Assembly (NCBI GenBank): GCA_015501595.1
Contig: JADNRX010000041.1
Coordinates: forward strand, 124,001 to 188,000
Source of the DNA: Hymenopellis radicata
Lineage: Eukaryota; Basidiomycota; Agaricomycetes; Agaricales; Physalacriaceae
Reading direction: 5' to 3'
Length of the DNA stretch: 64,000 bases
Shown: positions 23,165-34,131 of the stretch, piece after piece
Layout of the letters: every line of letters starts with the position of its first letter
Position numbering within the stretch: position 1 is the stretch's first letter
The notes under the pieces: model-generated
Seen by the model: only the letters and a program-made list of their open reading frames with translations
The model's database searches: none
What the model was told of the DNA's origin: nothing
Position numbers and translations under genes: made by a program

Positions 23165-24320
23165 AAGTCCATCTAGATATTGAATCGCCAACCCGCATGC
23201 AGGCGTTTGACCTAGCGGTTCGAGGCGCTTCATCGATAGTCGGAGTATTGGTTTTTCAATCATGGACTTTCAACGTCGATGAACCCAAGTCTGCAGAGGT
23301 GTAAGTACTGTATCTCTTTCCCGATGTTCAGCTTGGAGGACGTCACTAACCAGGACACACACTTGAATCATCTCTAGTACTCCGTTTACTAGTACTATAC
23401 CATCATGATCTAGACGTCTAATCGGAACCCCCCCAGTCCACATGCAGGCGTTTGACCTAGCGGTTCGACGGCGCTTGATGATAGTACAGGACTTTTAATG
23501 TCAATGGAACCCAGGTCGGCATACATGAATGGTCTCCACTTCGTTTACCCATCATGATCTAGACGTCCAACCGGAGACCCCCAGTCCGCACGCAGGCGTT
23601 TGACCTAGCGGCTGGACGGCTTGATATAGCAGGGCGAGGGTTACTTTTATTTCTATCTTCTTCAACTGAGAGGGACTTTCAACCTCAAGTCGTCGACTAC
23701 AGCATCACTTTTTCGGCGGTATTCAGCTTGAATGGTATCTCTACTTTGTTTACTATACCATCATGAGCTAAATCGGAAACACGCAGGTGTTTGATCTAGC
23801 GGTTGGACGACTTGAATCAATGCGAGCAAAACAGGCTTTTTTCCTCTATCTTCTTCTGAGATGGACTTCTCACCCCAAATCGTTGACTACAGCATATACC
23901 TGGGTGTATTTTTCCGTACATACTTTCATGCTGTGACTTTGAGGTCACTGCTAACCACGCCACACTCGAGTCGGCTCTAACAACGTATTCAATCGGAAAC
24001 CCTCGTCCACACGTAGGCGTCTGGCCTAGCGGTTCGACGGCTGGATCAGAGAGCGAGGACATTAATACGCCTTTTTTAATCTTCTTCTGAGATGGACTTT
24101 CAACGTTAACATCGAAGAATCATAAATATGAGGAGTATCTCTCCCTACAATGCATACTTTCCCGTTCAGCGTAGAGGTCACTGCTAGCTACGGCACACTT
24201 GAATCATCTCTAAGTACTATACCTTCTAGACCGTATTATCGAAAACCCCACCAGGCGTTTGACCTAGCGGTTCGACGGCTTGATGGCGAGGCAAAAAAAA
24301 TGCATATGGCTGGGCCTTTT
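23165..24320 (+). repeat. tRNA-like cassette array (type 1 x6)
   Basis: Heads near 23209, 23454, 23603, 23790, 24023 and 24258; T-runs near 23253, 23492, 23656, 23837, 24071 and 24317. Insert lengths run from about 15 to 40 nt and share no sequence. The insert starting ATATAGCAGGGCGAGGG recurs at the matching place near 47660. Confidence 0.65.
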
Positions 24321-24379
24321 TTTGAACTTTCAACGTCGATACAGGCGTATCTCTCGCCCTACATACTTTCCCGATGTGG

Positions 24380-25080
24380 TACCGGGCGCCCTTGTTTGTG
24401 CTTTCGGCCTGAATCCTTGTTCTCCGCGGCCTCTACCAATGAAGACGTCCCATCAATAGGCAGCGAGTCACCATCGATCCCTCATTTCTTGCTATATAAC
24501 GTCCGACGCGCTACAGGCGCCGGTTTCTATCTCTTCACCCTACGTCCATTCATAAAGACATCAAGCAGCGCGTGACGCCACGATGGCGCGGATCTGCATG
24601 CCCTCAATATCACCTCCATCGTCCCTTCCAGGGCCGGTGCTTTTCTCTGCTTCTCCTTCTCCGCTCGCTTCGAAGTCCCGTCTCGCGCGGGCGCCAGTCT
24701 CCCTCAAAACAAGAGCCCAAGGCCGTCGATGGTCCTTATCTTCGCGTATACACTGTCAGTGGTCACGATGAGCGGCGTCTCCCCCACATTCAATGCTACC
24801 CCAAAGACTAAAGAATCCGGTTCCCCTTCATCGGGTCTGCATTCTTGTGGGGGAGCGCAGTCTCAAACACGAACGAGAGGAGAAGAGATGATATTGCTAT
24901 TCCTCCATAGTACAACTTACAAAAGGTTGATCTAAGTACACAGGAACACAACAACATCACACGTTTGAAAGAGAAAAAAATAGCTGAAAGAAAGAAATGG
25001 AAAATGGTGGATGGGGGAGCGGGGATGATGTATGACATTAAAACCCAAAAGTAACTGTACACCCGGAGAAAGAGACCAGA
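24380..25080. repeat. Conserved anonymous segment, copy 1
   Basis: Shared with 48400-49080 and 59500-60240 in the same position before the FKBP block. Landmarks are TTCCCGATGTGGTACCGGGC, CCCTCATTTCTTGCTATA and CTTCATCGGGTCTGCATTCT. Plus-strand frames (for example HFLLYNVRRATGAGFYLFTL) persist in two copies but lack a common start or end. It could be a decayed gene or the 3' region of FKBP12. Confidence 0.5.
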
Positions 25081-25159
25081 ACAACTTTTCGGTGGGATCT
25101 ATGGTGCAGTCAGCTATCGACGAATGCACGGAAAGACGTGCTACACACCTAGTTGATCT

Positions 25160-25605
25160 TGAGAAGCTCGACCTCAAACTTGAGAATGGCGTTCGCGGTA
25201 TCACAGGCGGGAATCCGCGCGATCCATACGCCTACGAAATAGTGTTAGATGGAGACGCGAACGGTGAGGCAGCGCGTATGGATGGACAACAATAGGGGCT
25301 CGGTGGATGGCATGGATGGGTCGGATGGAGGGAAAGATGGACGAGATGAACGACGCACATAATCCGGGGTCGCCGTCAATATCGCCTTCTCGCCCAAGGA
25401 CAGCTGTGGACACCTATCCAAAAGGCGCATCAGATCGCATCGCATCCATCGCTCGCGACGACGCGCAGCCAGCATCCAGCATGAGGAGCGTGCCCACGTA
25501 GTATATCGCCGCGCACAAAATCGCAAAACGCAAGACGTACCGCCCTTCTTCGGGAACGTGGCGCCATCGCCGGCCTCGAGAGATTCAACAGTGACGCCCT
25601 AACAC
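25160..25605 (-). pseudogene. FKBP12 pseudogene, unit 1 end
   Basis: Matches the intact gene at 60310-60984. The last exon is present ([19 protein letters not shown], with a base change and loss of one base near 25200), followed by [15 protein letters not shown]. Exon 4 and much of exon 3 are deleted and one base is lost beside the exon 5 splice site. At 25605 the sequence switches from FKBP exon 2 directly into Rab exon 3. Confidence 0.8.
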
Positions 25606-26010
25606 CGCGTCCGCGCGCCGGAAAAAGGCGGTGGATAAAGAGGAGAAACGTTCTTGCCCGGCTGTGTCCTGTCGCATGGCAGCCTTTAGCATAGAGAAGG
25701 ATGCAAAACGACGACGACGCACCCAAATCTGCAATACAACCTCCTCTTCCTCAGCCCCTGGGACGGTGATAGTCTTGCTGATAAAATCAGCACCGATAGT
25801 CGCCCGATATCCAGTCGAGAACCGCGAGGTGATGTACTATCCCGCGTCAGCTGAAGCGCGCGTCGAGGGCACACACACCCACACCTGACTCCGCAGACTC
25901 GTCTTGCCCACCCCCGACGCCCCAATGACGACCACTTTGATCGTGTGCTGCACCATCCAGCTCTGCGTTGTTCGAGCTTGTCCCTGTTTGATGCTTGCTC
26001 CTCGCTGAAT
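25605..26010 (-). pseudogene. Truncated Rab7-like gene, unit 2 start
   Basis: Contains exon 1 with its ATG and P-loop, exon 2 with switch I, and exon 3 only as far as FFRRADAV. It then runs into FKBP DNA and meets a stop within a few codons (GRHC then TGA). Splice sites are retained, so a truncated product of about 90 residues is conceivable, but G4, G5 and the prenylation site are gone. Confidence 0.8.
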
Positions 26011-26079
26011 CCCTTGCGCGATGCCGCCGTTCCTATCCTAGCTGGCGGGAACGCGAATAAATAAAACCAAGAGATGATG

Positions 26080-26640
26080 GTCGCACGTGGTGCCTCCTTC
26101 GCTGCCTCCCTCGCCTGCAAAGCCAAGCTCAGGACAACGAAGAAAAGCCGAGATAAGCGTAGACTCGATGCCAGTCGCTTCACCAAGCCGATCGGATCGT
26201 TGGCTCATACCTCCACAATATCCCTCGTGGTCTGCTCATGCGCCTTCTCACTCGTCCCCCTCACCTCCTCATTCCTCGCGCGAAGCAGCCTAACCTGGCC
26301 CTCCAACTCCTTCGACACCCTAACACGCTTTAAGAAGACATCGTTCTCGTGTAGGAGAGCCTAGGTCTTCGAGCGCTCGGCGCGGTACTTGGCTTTGTAC
26401 CTGTCTCCGCGGAGATGCGCCTCGAATTCGCGCTGGAGGATGTGCGGGTGATTTCCGCGGTTTTTTGTTGGGTAGAGCGGGGGAGGCGGGACGTTTGCGT
26501 TTGAGAGTGGGTGGTGGAGATGCAGGGGGGGTGGGGTATGGCGTCTAGACGAGAGCGTAAACGTGAGTGCCAAGAACACGACGAGTAGCACCACATACCT
26601 TGGCCTCGTTGGCTGAATAGCCTGGCATTTCCGTCTAGCA
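26080..26640 (-). pseudogene. Truncated coiled-coil gene, unit 2
   Basis: Equivalent to 15355-15860. Exon 1 (MPGYSANEAK), part of exon 2 (LQREFEAHLRGDRYKAKY) and the first codons of exon 3 remain. The rest of exon 3 and the two tRNA-Phe genes of unit 1 (about 13600-15355) are missing, so the exon abuts the Rab 5' flank. A 45-nt unrelated stretch interrupts the exon 2/3 intron near 26155-26210. Internal stops are present. Confidence 0.75.
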
Positions 26641-27214
26641 GCTGATCAGCACACGCCTAAATCCACGAAAAACGCACATACCAGGTTGTGTATACTGGGC
26701 GTACAATATCAAGAGGGAAAAAAATAGTATCCCAACACCCGTCCAGCTATTATACCCCCGCTGCATTGACCAGAGCGTGGGGACCCTCCATTGTGCTGGT
26801 GAAAGCCCGCGCGCGAGACAAGACAAATGCCCGGGCCCTGAGTCCAAGGGCGGGCCGCGTGTCCAAGTGATAACGAGATTTTGCGATCGCGTAAGGACCA
26901 AGGCATAGCGAGAGGGAACAAGGCAAGGACAAGAGCTGAGAAGGGAAAAGGCAAAAGGCAAGGTGGATGGGTGACGTGACGCGATCAGTCACACGCCCTC
27001 TGCCGCTAACCCTCGTTCTCATTGCACTTTGACCGCGTTCAGAATCCTATCCAAGACACTAATCGCGTCCAAGGACAATACCAAATTCAAACCGCTTCCT
27101 CGTCTCCTACCCTTTCTCAAGAAAACTTTCCCCAATCGAACAAGACTTCGTAGCACAATCCTTACAAACGCAGTGCAAGAGTCAAGGCCTGATCCATGAT
27201 CCCAACCATGAACT

Positions 27215-28345
27215 GCAGGCTGCCACGCCGATGTGGCTTAGTGGTTACATGGGGTGTTTGCACCTCTATTCGTCGATCTTTTTGTGACTTGATGCGCTTC
27301 CTAGGTATGCACTGTGCGACCAAACTCTTTCGCATGCCAGATGGTATCTTCTTCTCTTCCTCGAACGCCGCGTATGACCCACTGGTTGTCTGCCTCGAAT
27401 TCGTCGTATTGGCTATGGTCGTTTTTTTATTTCCTACATCTCGCCGTCAAGACTCAAACCCAAGCGGTTCCACTCGAGGCGCGTTTCTCTCTTTTGCGCG
27501 CGACTTCATGCCTCTCACTTGTACACTCGAGCGTCTTGCGTGGATTGTTTCTCGGTACTATGGATTCGAGTCGGCTTCTCGTTCTTTCTCCCTAGGTAGT
27601 GCTCTTCGCACGCTGGTGTATCCTAGCGGATGCATTGGCCCTATGCCGAACGCGTATTGTTTTATGCTTGTACTCATTGTCTTCTTTATGAACTTTCACG
27701 CGGTACTAGGGACTTGCGGATATCCAGCACTCTGAACTTTCCTCCAAACAAATTATGAACCTACGGAACATGCAGGCGTCTGACCTAGCGGTTCGGCGGC
27801 TTGATGGCAACTTGAAAGACAGGCTTTTTTAATCGTCGATGAACCCCAAGTCAGCAAATGGTGTGTACGATCTCTCCCTACATACTTTCCCGATGCTTAC
27901 AATCGGAATCCCCAGTCCACACGCAGGCATTTGACCTAGCGGTTGAACAGCTTGATAATCCAGGTCCGCGCACTGGCCTTTTTTGATATCATGGACTTCA
28001 ACCCCAAGTCGGCGTCTCAATACTACATGCTTTCCCGAGGCAACTTTTTCGGTGGTATTCAGCCTAGAGGATCGTCTCTACTTTGTTTACTATACCTACT
28101 AGACATTCAATCGGAACTTACCGCCAGTCCACACGCAGGCGTCTGGCCTAGCGGTTTGACAGCTTGGTGAGTGAGAAGTTGAACGTCTATCTTTTTATTT
28201 CCATCTTCTTCGAGATATGTCTCTCCCCACATGCTTTCCTGATGTCACTAACCACCTTGAGTCTAGACACCACACACAGGCGTCTAGCCTAGCGGTTCGA
28301 CTGCTTGATATGCAGTCAAGCGATAGAGATTTTTTAAATCCTCTT
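27215..28345 (+). repeat. tRNA-like cassette array, unit 2 (types 2,4,3, then type 1 x4)
   Basis: Same order as 17615-18830. Heads near 27230 (type 2), 27369 (type 4), 27618 (type 3), and 27780, 27928, 28144 and 28288 (type 1). T-runs near 27281, 27424, 27658, 27825, 27978, 28190 and 28330. The first and third type 1 inserts equal those of unit 1, while the type 2, type 3, second and fourth type 1 inserts differ. The fourth contains a perfect small hairpin (GACTGC-GCAGTC). Confidence 0.65.
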
Positions 28346-28498
28346 CTAAGCCGGACTTCCCACCGCAAGTCACATATGCCCAGGTGTATTTTGTCCCTAC
28401 GGTGTGACTTCTTCAGCCTAGAGGTCACTGCTACTAACCGCGCCGTCTCTACTTACCAGTTTGGTGGTAATCATGGGGAATAATCCAGGTCGTCGCGC

Positions 28499-28700
28499 AT
28501 CTGGCTTCGGGCTTTTCAGGGAGTTTTGTCTGGCTTTTCCTAGTACTTGTCTGGCTTTCCTGCTACTTGTCTGGCTTTGTGGTTCCGGTCTGGCTAGTTG
28601 ATTTTGTGTCCGGCTTTTACAGATGACGTTTGGCTTGTATGGATGTTGTCTGGCTTTTCACACAGGGTGTCTGGCTTGTGCTCATACTGTCCGGCTTTGA
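28499..28700 (+). repeat. Left subterminal repeats, GTCTGGCTTT x about 10
   Basis: Copies of GTCTGGCTTT or one-base variants (GTCCGGCTTT, GTTTGGCTT, ATCTGGCTT) every 15-25 bp, all in one orientation. Such clusters are typical transposase-binding sites at DNA transposon ends. Confidence 0.85.
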
Positions 28701-28939
28701 CAATCTCATGCGCGCTTTCCTAATATCAACTCAGACCTTTGCGTTATAGTACGTAGGACATATGGCTATCTCTTAATAGAAGTACGGCTTATCAATCCAA
28801 CCATTCCGATCTTTCGCCCACGCCGAACCATCAGAAATGGGGGGATTTTTGGGGACTATTGTCATGTCGAGGCAGCACAGCCACACGACCGATTTCACCA
28901 ATTTTTCCCGAGCGACCGATTTTTGACCGATTTTCACCG

Positions 28940-29054
28940 AAGCGACCAATTTGAGGCACGTGACTCGGATGCCTCGGTCATCTCGATTCTCGCCCGAGTG
29001 AGCGAGAGTTCGAATCCTAGCCCCCCCCCCTCTTTTTTTTTTTTTTTTTTTTTT
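28940..29054 (+). repeat. Possible tRNA-derived remnant with poly-C/poly-T tail
   Basis: AGAGTTCGAATCCTAGC near 29003 matches a tRNA T-arm with B-box, followed at once by a C9 run and a T run of more than 20. No acceptable D-arm was found upstream. It may be a short retroposed element; low confidence. Confidence 0.3.
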
Positions 29055-29399
29055 CAAGTCCCTCTAAAAATCGCGCTGCATGGTGAGCGCAGGAGCGGCA
29101 AATTCTGGCGCACACATGTGTCAAGTTCAGTGTAAATATCTACTAACAGAATACACGCGTGCAATCGCTAAGAGACCCCGAGCGGAGCACGGTGCTTGGC
29201 AGAGAGTCGGTTGAGATGTCGGCGCGGCGCAAAATACTCAAAAGAGCAATTCGCATACCAGCGACGAAATCAGTGCTAATAGATGGGGGTGGAATAGATC
29301 TGAGAGAGGGCCAGCACGATGCTGGTGAACGGGAATGAAGATGATGAGAGGAGGTGGGAGATGGCATCAGTATACGCGAACTAAAGATTTTCGAAGTAA

Positions 29400-30175
29400 C
29401 TCACCAAAATCGGCGGGCGAAAATCAGATGCTGCTGGTCTGGTGGAATACTCTCCTCGTCCTGGATCTTCGGCTGAACGTTGTCGAAGGTATCGGATGAG
29501 GCCCCGGGAAACTCCCCTAGGACTCCAGCGATTTTGGCGGATTTGAGAGCCCAAAAATCGCGATTTTGGCGGCGAAAATCCGCGGATTTGAGGCGAAAAT
29601 GGTCAAAAGCCCGGCGGATTTCGCGGATTTGAGAGGATCAGCAGGGGTTCACACCAAATTTTGGCACCATGCCATGCTCGAATTCCGCGGGGTATTACTC
29701 TCGAGCTGCACGGAACGCACTGTTCGGCTGGCCTACGGACGTGAGTGAGCTTCGGAGAGGCACAGAGCGAAATTTCATCCGAAGAAGTCACAACACGTGA
29801 TTTGGAAGCGTGACACAGGGCACGTGGCGTGACTTCCTCGGCGATTTTTGGCGGATTTGAGGCCCAAATCGTCCAAAAGTGCGCGGATTTGAGGGCGATA
29901 TTCGAAGGTCGCGCCGCCAGAGTCCTAGTGGAGTTTCCCGGGGCCTATCGGATGCCTGGATCTCCAGCGTGATGGTCTTGCCGGGCAACGTCTTAATGAA
30001 GATCTGCATACCATCGCGCGGATGAAGGACAAGTTGAAGAGTGGACACTCCTTCTGGATGTTGTAGTTGGAGAGTGTGCGACCATCTTCGAGTTGCTTGC
30101 CAGTGAAGATCAAGCGTTGCTGGTTAGGAGGAGGATCTTGGCCTGCCCAAAGGGAAGATAAGCCGCTGACCTCTA
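29400..30175 (-). pseudogene. Polyubiquitin pseudogene split by a MITE
   Basis: The minus strand reads the end of one ubiquitin repeat ([20 protein letters not shown], then NIQKEC, with a frame change) followed by the start of the next ([20 protein letters not shown], 30008 downward). A 448-bp MITE (29499-29946) interrupts the codons for S-D-T; beyond it the repeat continues as [20 protein letters not shown] and loses identity after HLIFA. Ubiquitin is normally near-invariant, so substitutions such as DRPREGI-type changes and the frame break mark a dead captured copy. It lies near the left end of the 16-kb transposon. Confidence 0.82.
29499..29946. mobile_element. hAT-type MITE in polyubiquitin pseudogene
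   Basis: Terminal inverted repeats start AGGCCCCGGGAAACTCC. Target duplication ATCGGATG at 29491-29498 and 29947-29954. The interior is rich in GGCGGATTTGAG words in both orientations. No coding capacity. Confidence 0.88.
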
Positions 30176-30349
30176 GGAAAACAAGACATACCGAATTGAC
30201 CGGCATGCACGTCGGCGCCCAGCCCATGTTCGCCCTCTGCACACGGGAAGTCACGTCCGCGGCGTCTTTCCACACAACCAACTCCGATAAACTCCTACCC
30301 ACCGGCCACCTCCAGCGTCGTCGTTGTTGGCGTCTGGCGCAAGGCTAGT

Positions 30350-31266
30350 CCGTCGTCGTCCACCCGCATAAGCTTGGATGCCCCATTTCTGGGGGCTTAC
30401 ACTGGGCTGCGTCGTCGAATTGACGGCTTACGCATTCGAGGATATCCAAGTCGTAGGGAGGCGATCCGAGAGATAGAATAAAGAGAAAGCTGTGAGAGTG
30501 GGAGGAAGAAGAGCGATGATCTCTGATCGAGTCGTATCGAAATTGGCCCATGGGCCAAAATCGAGACGACTCTGATCTTCCCGACAAACAGCGTCAAATA
30601 AAGACGCGTTTACTCTCGACTCTCACTCAACGCGACTGCGTCGTCTGCGTGCTCGTCGCGGGAAGATTTCGACAAGTCGAAATCTTCCCGCGCCTCTTTC
30701 TCTCGTCCTCCACGATGTCTGGCCTGCTGGAGCGCTGTCTATCACCCACACTCTCACCCATCGATTACCCAGCACTTTGAACCATTACCCGCGGACCTTT
30801 GGTGCATTGGAGTCATTGCCACATCCACATCTAACCTTGTCATGTCGCCGTCGCCGTGCCTGCTCTTCCTCATCGTTGCCGCCTTACTCATCACGCCCGC
30901 TACGTCCATGGCTCAACGTGTCTTCTACTTGCCGTACATCATCCACCTTCATACTGAGGTCTTATACTTTATTATTGTCTGTGTTTTCGTACTGAACACC
31001 GTTGACAGCTTTGACTCAATGCTTATCCTGCACCCACAATCCCTCACCTCACCCACGATCCCTTACCTCGCCCACGATCCCTTACCTTACCCACGATCCC
31101 TGCCTGCGAACCAGTGCAGTGCCACTTTTGGCGCCGTCGTCAGGTCTTCGACGGTTCGCACCATTCAGCGTCTGGTCGCGTCTGGTCGTCAGCACCGTTC
31201 GACCGCCTCCGTCCACAGATGGCTCAACGTTTTCGATCTGCCCCATGAAGGCGACAGTAGCGTGGC
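30350..31266. other. Transposon interior, no gene recognised
   Basis: Short tandem words CTCACCCACGATCCCTTACC occur near 31040-31100. A 150-codon plus-strand frame (30842-31294) starts with a hydrophobic stretch but lacks motifs and overlaps other open frames, so I do not call it. Confidence 0.4.
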
Positions 31267-32185
31267 ATGGCACTGTACGGCGTCTCCACCATGACGAACC
31301 TCATAGGCGACACGCTCCAGCAGCTTTCCTACCTCCAGCTCTTCTTCCTGCTCGTCGTCGCTCGCTTCGCCTATCTCCTTGTCTATTCATTGTTTCTTCA
31401 CCCACTCAAGGCATTCCGAGGCGCCCGTCTCGCGGCCGTCACAGATTACTATCAAGCCTACTTCGAGGTATGGAAGAATGGAATGTTTGTGCAACTCCTC
31501 CAGTGGTACCCATCCATCCAATATGTACTGCGAGAGGTCCGGTCGTCAGAATATGACCTAATGAAGTATGTATCAGTCTCCTTTGCAACTTGCGTCTGGC
31601 AAGACTAACAATGATGTAGTTCTACTTCAATACGCCTGAAGCATTCTTCGTGATCTATCCGTCCTACGCTGGATTCATCAAGGATCCGGAGTTTTATACG
31701 TGTTTTGGCGAGGACGATTCTGCTTTTGGAATGACGAACGTCCAGAACCACAAGATACGGCGGGAGATTTGAAGCTGGAGATCTTTGTCCAAGAAAAGGT
31801 GGGATTTGGCTTGACATTTTATTATCGCACGATGCTCAAGCCGAACAGGTCGACCTCTTTGTAGGGCAAATTCACAAACACCAAACCGCGCCCATCAACC
31901 TCTTCCGCGGCTTCCGCTCGCTCACCATGGACGTCGTGACCGCATACTTCTTCGGGGGACTCACCACGCCCGGGTTCGACCACCCGATCCTGGGCGCCGT
32001 CGAGGGCGCACTGCCGCTCATGACTGCGACCAAGTTCTTCCCCATCCTACACGTGCTGCACCGTCTCCCGGACTGGCTCGGGGTCGCGCTGAACCCAGAG
32101 ATGGGCGGTGTCGCGCAATTGCGAGTCTCCATGTTGGTACGCTGGCATGCCGGTTGGTATCTATGCACCGGTTGAAACTTGGCGC
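31267..32185 (+). pseudogene. Truncated cytochrome P450
   Basis: The N-terminal half of a fungal P450 is recognisable: a membrane anchor (LQLFFLLVVARFAYLLVY), FLHPLKAFRGARLAAVTDYY, then in a shifted frame ARGPVVRI, FIKDPEFYTCFGEDDSAFGM and NLFRGFRSLTMDVVTAYFFG. Frames change near 31520 and a stop follows HKIRRE near 31770. The I-helix, ExxR and heme-binding Cys regions are absent. It is a captured or decayed host fragment inside the 16-kb transposon, in the same orientation as the transposase. Confidence 0.8.
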
Positions 32186-32189
32186 GACT

Positions 32190-33870
32190 GGCCGTCTGAC
32201 TGATTGTGGTGGACCAGAGACTTGAGCTCGAAACTCGCAAACTGTTTATCCTTGCACTCTTCCATACTCCCCGTCGATCAAGAACAGTTAAATAATGAGA
32301 ATGCCCACGCCGACGAATTGCGGTGCGATCTCTTACGGCGCCAACACTCCTTCCCCCGACTTCTCGCGACTACCCAGCATATTGGCCTTGTTACAACACT
32401 TATCTATTTATTTACCTACCCTACTACCTGTTGAACGGACTTTTAGTGTCGTAGCGCGATTTATGAAAAGTGACTTACTATTGTACTATTATATATTGAA
32501 ATAAACCGGGTTTCTTCACTTCTGGCAGAGACTGTTAGTGTCTTGAATCCAGAGATAATGAAAAAGTGTTACCTCGCAAGTAACCACGATCCATTGTCCA
32601 AGGCCACGCGACGACGAGTCAGGAGCCATCGCGTGAAATGCTGTCAAGTCGGTAAGAACCCACCCAAAGAACAACAGGCTGAATGCTTATCATCTCATTT
32701 CTAGGCATATCCGCGCGCTGCAATCAAATTCGCATCAGTAACAGATAACAAGTAACGAGGAAACAGCTTACTTTGCGAGAAGCCCGTTGTGTTCAGAATT
32801 CGCCATGTACCGAGTTGACACAAGCGGTCTCCAACTGAATCAGACTGTAGCATCGCTGCAAATCCAGCTTTTGATGGACGGTCAGCACATACTTAGTACA
32901 AACATACATAGAGGAGATGAACAAAAAGACTCACCCGTGTTTGAGCCTGCTGCCTCGATAAGGGCGCGATCCTGGCCAGCATCAGCTCAAGGACACGACT
33001 TGCCAGATGCCTTTGTAAACGAAGAAAGTCAGTCACGAGAAGAGGATTGCGAACAAAGGAATTCAAGACTTACCAGAAAGAGAATCCAACTGTTCGCGAC
33101 CCGACAATCAGTCGACGACGAACACAGTAGCAACGAGCTGTCTATGTATGAGCCTGAAAACAAAGAAAAGGTCCATCAACATCCTAGATGAACATCGGCA
33201 CCACGACAACATATAGGATAATAATGGATGACAGCAGTCGAGACGTCGGCATTGAAGTCTTGAAAGCCTGAGGCAACATCCAAGTCTTCGAACAAAGGAC
33301 ATGAACAGAGTTAACGTCACGACAACAACAACAACCCATAGTCGGGCTCGGAGAGTCGAGACAGGGCGGTCGACATTCAGATCTAAGACAATGTTGATGA
33401 GCTATAATGTTGACGAGGAATCTAAATGACCAAGACTTACAATGCACAGTCCAAGATGGGAGAGCGAAGAGTCTACGGGGACATAGTTGAAGGCTGTAAG
33501 GGGGTGAGTGAAGGCAGCGGCGGCGGTGGCGGCAACAACGACGTGTGGTGATAAGAATGCAAGGTAATGTCATCGCGGATTCGGTGATCTCGGCTCCATG
33601 ATGCACGCGTCACTTGTGAGGATGCATCACCGAGTGTGAACGTGCATCTGTGTGGGGACTCGACTACACTCGACAAAGGAGGTAGTAAGATGGGTTGATG
33701 AGCATGGGACGAGGAGGCGGTGGTCTCAAAATAGAACTTGCCTCGGTAGGTTTGGCATCCGGATTTGGATTTGCCTCGGTCTAAAAGTAGCACCAGAGGC
33801 CATTCTGGGTGCCTCGACATGACCAATTTTCCGATTTTTGCTGGTGGTGGAATGTGAGACATTCTGAGAC
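32190..33870. other. Transposon interior, no firm gene
   Basis: Several intron-like GT-AG pairs and hydrophobic minus-strand stretches (near 33420-33560) hint at a small multi-exon membrane protein gene, but no family was recognised and no single splice form is convincing. Confidence 0.3.
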
Positions 33871-33879
33871 AATGCTGCA

Positions 33880-34131
33880 AGTGTGCACACCACAGCAAGC
33901 CGAGTGTTGAGCGCCGGAAATTCGAACCCTGCGTGGGGGGTAGCACAGATAGTGTTCGTCGCCTGCTGAGTGGGACGCGTGAGCCGGCAACTAGTTTTGT
34001 CGGGACAAAGCGTAGTTCGCTCAGTAGCCCGTGGCTGCCTGATCCGGCGAGGCAGTGTGCGGGACCTGGTTGCCGTAAGAACTTGGTAATCGGGTGTATT
34101 ACCTCCCTCATAGCTCATAGCTCATAGCTCA
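33880..34131 (+). repeat. SINE-like repeat with (CATAGCT)n tail, copy 1
   Basis: Inverted relative to 54359-54600. The body has a B-box-like AATTCGAACCC near 33928 and a plausible A-box about 30 bp upstream. It ends in tandem CATAGCT repeats at about 34108-34130, which is how many SINEs end. It lies directly behind the TET/JBP-like pseudogene. Confidence 0.55.

Noticed and set aside
18290..24062. Many minus-strand frames containing VEPLGQTPACG and plus-strand frames with QAFDLAVRRLD
   Set aside because: They are the two translations of the type 1 cassette head; the frames stop in the variable inserts and never extend into a shared protein.
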